From Pseudomonas sp. TTU2014-080ASC (GTDB lineage: Bacteria > Pseudomonadota > Gammaproteobacteria > Pseudomonadales > Pseudomonadaceae), in assembly GCF_001446935.1 (NCBI RefSeq), contig NZ_LKKK01000001.1, positions 62,001 to 126,000 of the forward strand: a stretch of 64,000 nt of DNA. Reading direction: 5' to 3'. The notes under the pieces were generated by a model. That model was not told the origin of the DNA. It did no database searches and was given only the letters and a program-made list of their open reading frames with translations. Numbering within the stretch: the stretch's first letter is position 1; every line of letters starts with the position of its first letter. Shown here piece by piece: positions 61,630-64,000 of this stretch. The translations under genes and the position numbers were made by a program.

Positions 61630-62976
61630 ATGCCGCACGCCTGGAGCCCTGAAAGCTGGAGAAGCAAACCGATCCAGCAACAACCGCAATACCCTGATCT
61701 TGAGCAGCTGGCGCGAGTTGAGCGCACGCTTGCGGGCTTTCCGCCGTTGGTGTTTGCCGGTGAGGCCCGGGAACTGCGCCGCCAGTTTGCCGAAGTAACT
61801 CAAGGCCGGGCATTTCTGCTGCAGGGCGGCGACTGCGCTGAGAGTTTTGCCGAATTCAGCTCCGCCAAGATTCGCGACACCTTCAAAGTGCTGCTGCAAA
61901 TGGCCATTGTTATGACCTTTGCCGCAGGCTGCCCGGTGGTCAAAGTGGGTCGCATGGCGGGCCAATTTGCCAAACCGCGCTCGGCCAACGATGAAACTGT
62001 CGACGGCGTAACCCTGCCCGCCTACCGCGGTGATATCGTCAACGGCATCAGCTTTGATGCAGCCAGCCGCGTGCCGGACCCGGAGCGCCTACTGCAGGCT
62101 TATCACCAGTCCACCGCCAGCCTTAACCTGCTGCGCGCCTTCGCCCAAGGCGGCTTTGCCGATTTGCATCAGGTCCATCAGTGGAACCTCGACTTTATTG
62201 CCAACTCGGCACTGAGCGAGAAGTACAGCCAACTGGCCGACCGCATTGATGAAACCCTGGCCTTTATGCGTGCCTGCGGTATGGACAGTGCCTCGCAAGT
62301 GCGTGAAACCAGCTTCTTCACTGCCCATGAAGCGCTGCTGCTCAACTACGAACAGGCCTTTGTACGTCAGGACAGCCTCACCGGTGGCTGGTACGACTGT
62401 TCAGCGCACATGTTGTGGATCGGCGACCGTACCCGCCAACTCGACGGCGCCCATGTTGAATTCCTGCGCGGCGTAGGCAACCCGATCGGGGTTAAAGTCG
62501 GCCCGAGCATGGACAGCGAAGAGCTGATTCGCCTGATCGATATTCTCAACCCGGACAACGATCCGGGCCGCCTCAACCTGATCGTGCGTATGGGCGCGAA
62601 CAAGGTTGAAGCAGGTCTGCCCCGCCTGATCCAGACGGTGCAACGTGAAGGCCGTCAGGTGCTGTGGAGTTCGGACCCCATGCACGGCAACACCATCAAA
62701 GCCAGCAGCGGCTACAAAACCCGCGAGTTCGAGCAGATTCTCACCGAGGTTAAACAGTTCTTTGCCGTGCACCAGGCAGAAGGCAGTTATGCCGGTGGCA
62801 TCCACATTGAGATGACCGGGCAGAACGTCACCGAATGCACCGGCGGCTCGCGCCCGATTACTGAGGCTGGCCTGTCTGATCGTTATCACACCCACTGCGA
62901 CCCACGCATGAATGCCGATCAGTCCCTGGAGCTGGCCTTTATGATCGCAGAGACGCTAAAACAGGTACGCCGCTGA
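61630..62976 (+). CDS. 3-deoxy-7-phosphoheptulonate synthase, class II
   Basis: A 448-residue class II (plant/PhzC-like) DAHP synthase, unrelated in sequence length and motifs to the class I enzyme at 8.9 kb. The metal-binding Cys is in [14 protein letters not shown], followed by [15 protein letters not shown], and the C-terminal half includes [28 protein letters not shown] and [15 protein letters not shown], which together form the PEP/metal site. The ATG at 61630 matches the usual N-terminus; the frame extends back to 61591. It corresponds to PA2843 from memory. It may feed Trp or phenazine-type branches; no phenazine genes are seen. Confidence 0.95.
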   Translation: MPHAWSPESWRSKPIQQQPQYPDLEQLARVERTLAGFPPLVFAGEARELRRQFAEVTQGRAFLLQGGDCAESFAEFSSAKIRDTFKVLLQMAIVMTFAAGCPVVKVGRMAGQFAKPRSANDETVDGVTLPAYRGDIVNGISFDAASRVPDPERLLQAYHQSTASLNLLRAFAQGGFADLHQVHQWNLDFIANSALSEKYSQLADRIDETLAFMRACGMDSASQVRETSFFTAHEALLLNYEQAFVRQDSLTGGWYDCSAHMLWIGDRTRQLDGAHVEFLRGVGNPIGVKVGPSMDSEELIRLIDILNPDNDPGRLNLIVRMGANKVEAGLPRLIQTVQREGRQVLWSSDPMHGNTIKASSGYKTREFEQILTEVKQFFAVHQAEGSYAGGIHIEMTGQNVTECTGGSRPITEAGLSDRYHTHCDPRMNADQSLELAFMIAETLKQVRR

Positions 62977-62982
62977 GCAACC

Positions 62983-63009
62983 GGCGGGCTGACGCAAGGT
63001 CGGCCCGCC
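62983..63009. terminator. Hairpin after the class II DAHP synthase gene
   Basis: An 11-bp GC-rich stem with one G-T wobble (62983-62993 and 62999-63009, loop of 5), six bases after the stop. There is no long T-tract, so termination may be partial, letting transcription continue into the DUF2897 gene. Confidence 0.65.
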
Positions 63010-63055
63010 CTGTTAAACGCGGCTATGGTGAATAGAACACTCAGGAGGAAATCCA

Positions 63056-63223
63056 ATGACTTGGTCCCTAGGGCTATTGATCTTACTGTCGCTGGCAGCA
63101 ATTGTCGGCGGCCTGACCGTATTGCTGCGCACTGCCAAACCCTTGCCGCTGACCGATGAGCAACTCAAAAACATCAAGCAGCGTGAAGCCGAGCAGGAAC
63201 GTAAAGACGAAGCAGAGCGCTGA
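63056..63223 (+). CDS. DUF2897-family small membrane protein
   Basis: A 55-residue protein with an excellent ribosome-binding site (AGGAGGAAATCCA before the ATG at 63056). Residues about 5-24 are a single transmembrane helix (LGLLILLSLAAIVGGLTVLL), followed by a cytoplasmic tail in which LPLTDEQLKNIKQRE and the Glu/Arg/Lys-rich end are typical of DUF2897 proteins. Function unknown. It is 79 bases downstream of the class II DAHP synthase, which has a similar small neighbour in other Pseudomonas as recalled. Confidence 0.85.
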   Translation: MTWSLGLLILLSLAAIVGGLTVLLRTAKPLPLTDEQLKNIKQREAEQERKDEAER

Positions 63224-63408
63224 AATGGCGCAGGGCTGATGTGCGCTGCACAGCGTCACCTGCTCCAACAGCGTCCCAGCCTTAGCGCATGCGCTGCTCC
63301 ACACCCGCAACTACTACTTTAGTACTGCTTTTGCTGTCTATTGTAGGATTCCCAAAGCCCTCCCTTTGCCCTGTAATACCTGTACAAAAAGAATAGAGAT
63401 GTAAGGTA

Positions 63409-63966
63409 ATGAAGCTCCGCTTGCCCCTGCCTACCGGGCTTTCACTGCTTGCCTGCATGCTCGCAGCCGCTCCAGCGCCTGCCGCGCCTGAGCTGTTCAA
63501 TGCAGACGGTTATCGCAGCAGTCATTACCGCAGCCCTACACCGGAACAGGCCACGCCTGCCCGAACCCTGGATACAGCAAGCCTACAACGCCTGCTCAAC
63601 GAGCAGACGCCGGCACTGATCGACGTATACGGACGTCAGTGGCTGCACGGGCAATTTATTGAAGATGAAGTTCACGCCAATATCCCCGGTAGTACCTGGC
63701 TGGCCAACACCGGTTTAGGTGAACTGGACAGGCGCTGGCAGCAGTATTTCGAAGACAATCTGGAAAGAATCAGCCTGGGTAACAAAGACTGGCCATTGGT
63801 CTTCTATTGCCGCTCAGACTGCTGGCTGGGCTGGAATGCGGTCAAACGCGCCCATCAACTGGGGTATAGCAACCTTTACTGGTACCGGGATGGTATCGAT
63901 GCCTGGGAGCAAGCAGGCCTGCCGTTGACGCCCGCCCACCCTGTTGCTGTAACTCCCGGACACTGA
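63409..63966 (+). CDS. Exported rhodanese-like CX3CW protein (PQQ-catabolism-associated type)
   Basis: A 185-residue exported protein with a clear signal peptide (cleavage probably near AAPAPAAPE, residue about 25). A rhodanese-like domain follows. The motif FYCRSDCWLGWNAVKRA has Cys-X3-Cys-Trp, which fits the family described as associated with PQQ-dependent alcohol catabolism, periplasmic proteins near PQQ dehydrogenases. The catalytic rhodanese Cys is among these. No PQQ dehydrogenase is visible before the window ends. A redox-carrier or maturation role is inferred from the family name. Confidence 0.8.
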   Translation: MKLRLPLPTGLSLLACMLAAAPAPAAPELFNADGYRSSHYRSPTPEQATPARTLDTASLQRLLNEQTPALIDVYGRQWLHGQFIEDEVHANIPGSTWLANTGLGELDRRWQQYFEDNLERISLGNKDWPLVFYCRSDCWLGWNAVKRAHQLGYSNLYWYRDGIDAWEQAGLPLTPAHPVAVTPGH

Positions 63967-64000
63967 ACAACCTCTAAAACAGCATCCATGCCACAACCAC

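Overview
The window looks like the chromosome of a Pseudomonas (sensu lato), with moderately high GC by eye. The evidence is family content and gene order. The left part (about 8.8-14.5 kb: class I DAHP synthase, universal stress protein, cysB) resembles the PA1750-PA1754 neighbourhood of P. aeruginosa. The part from about 14.5 kb onward (ABC-2 exporter, fadE, PA2817-type gene, Gly/Glu tRNAs, GST, sagS, ospR, gpx, msrB, alaA-like, htpX, tpm, DEAD-box helicase, enoyl-CoA hydratase, class II DAHP synthase) resembles PA2811-PA2843. These comparisons are from memory, not from a search. Species cannot be fixed from the sequence alone.

Layout. 1-8.8 kb: partial DUF2946 gene, phosphate transporter, UvrD-like helicase, GST, a PLP aminotransferase divergent from its likely MarR regulator, LysE and BenE transporters. 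8.8-20.3 kb: class I DAHP synthase, PilZ protein, thioredoxin-like/ketopantoate reductase-like/5'-nucleotidase group, UspA, CysB, ABC-2 exporter, transglutaminase-like protein, FadE, PA2817-family protein. 20.3-34.9 kb: a 636-base regulatory region followed by an eleven-gene exopolysaccharide operon whose order and sizes match pslB-pslL, but with no pslA in front. 34.9-37.6 kb: chemoreceptor and a tandem Glu-Gly-Glu-Gly tRNA operon with a clear promoter and terminator. 37.7-49 kb: hypothetical protein, GST, free-Met-R-SO reductase, DUF815 ATPase, hybrid kinase SagS, the peroxide/thiol stress genes ospR-gpx and msrB, aminotransferase, htpX, tpm, DODA-type dioxygenase. 49-55.9 kb: two SDRs with an AraC regulator, DEAD-box helicase with a long leader, enoyl-CoA hydratase, spermidine-synthase-like methyltransferase. 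56-61.5 kb: a tightly coupled five-gene operon of unknown substrate (FMO, BASS transporter, SDR, TauE/SafE, amidohydrolase). 61.6-64 kb: class II DAHP synthase, a 55-aa DUF2897 protein and an exported rhodanese-like CX3CW protein.

Functional themes. Biofilm and c-di-GMP biology is prominent: the psl operon, a FleQ-box-like palindrome over its candidate promoter, a PilZ protein with intact c-di-GMP motifs, and SagS. Aromatic amino acid entry is represented twice (class I and II DAHP synthases). Oxidative repair is concentrated at 39-44.5 kb (fRMsr, OspR, Gpx, MsrB). Two regulatory regions have strong sequence symmetry: a pair of identical-architecture MarR operators exactly 42 bp apart (6351-6407) and an 11-bp inverted repeat just upstream of the AraC gene (51110-51137). 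No CRISPR array, insertion sequence, integrase or rRNA was seen.
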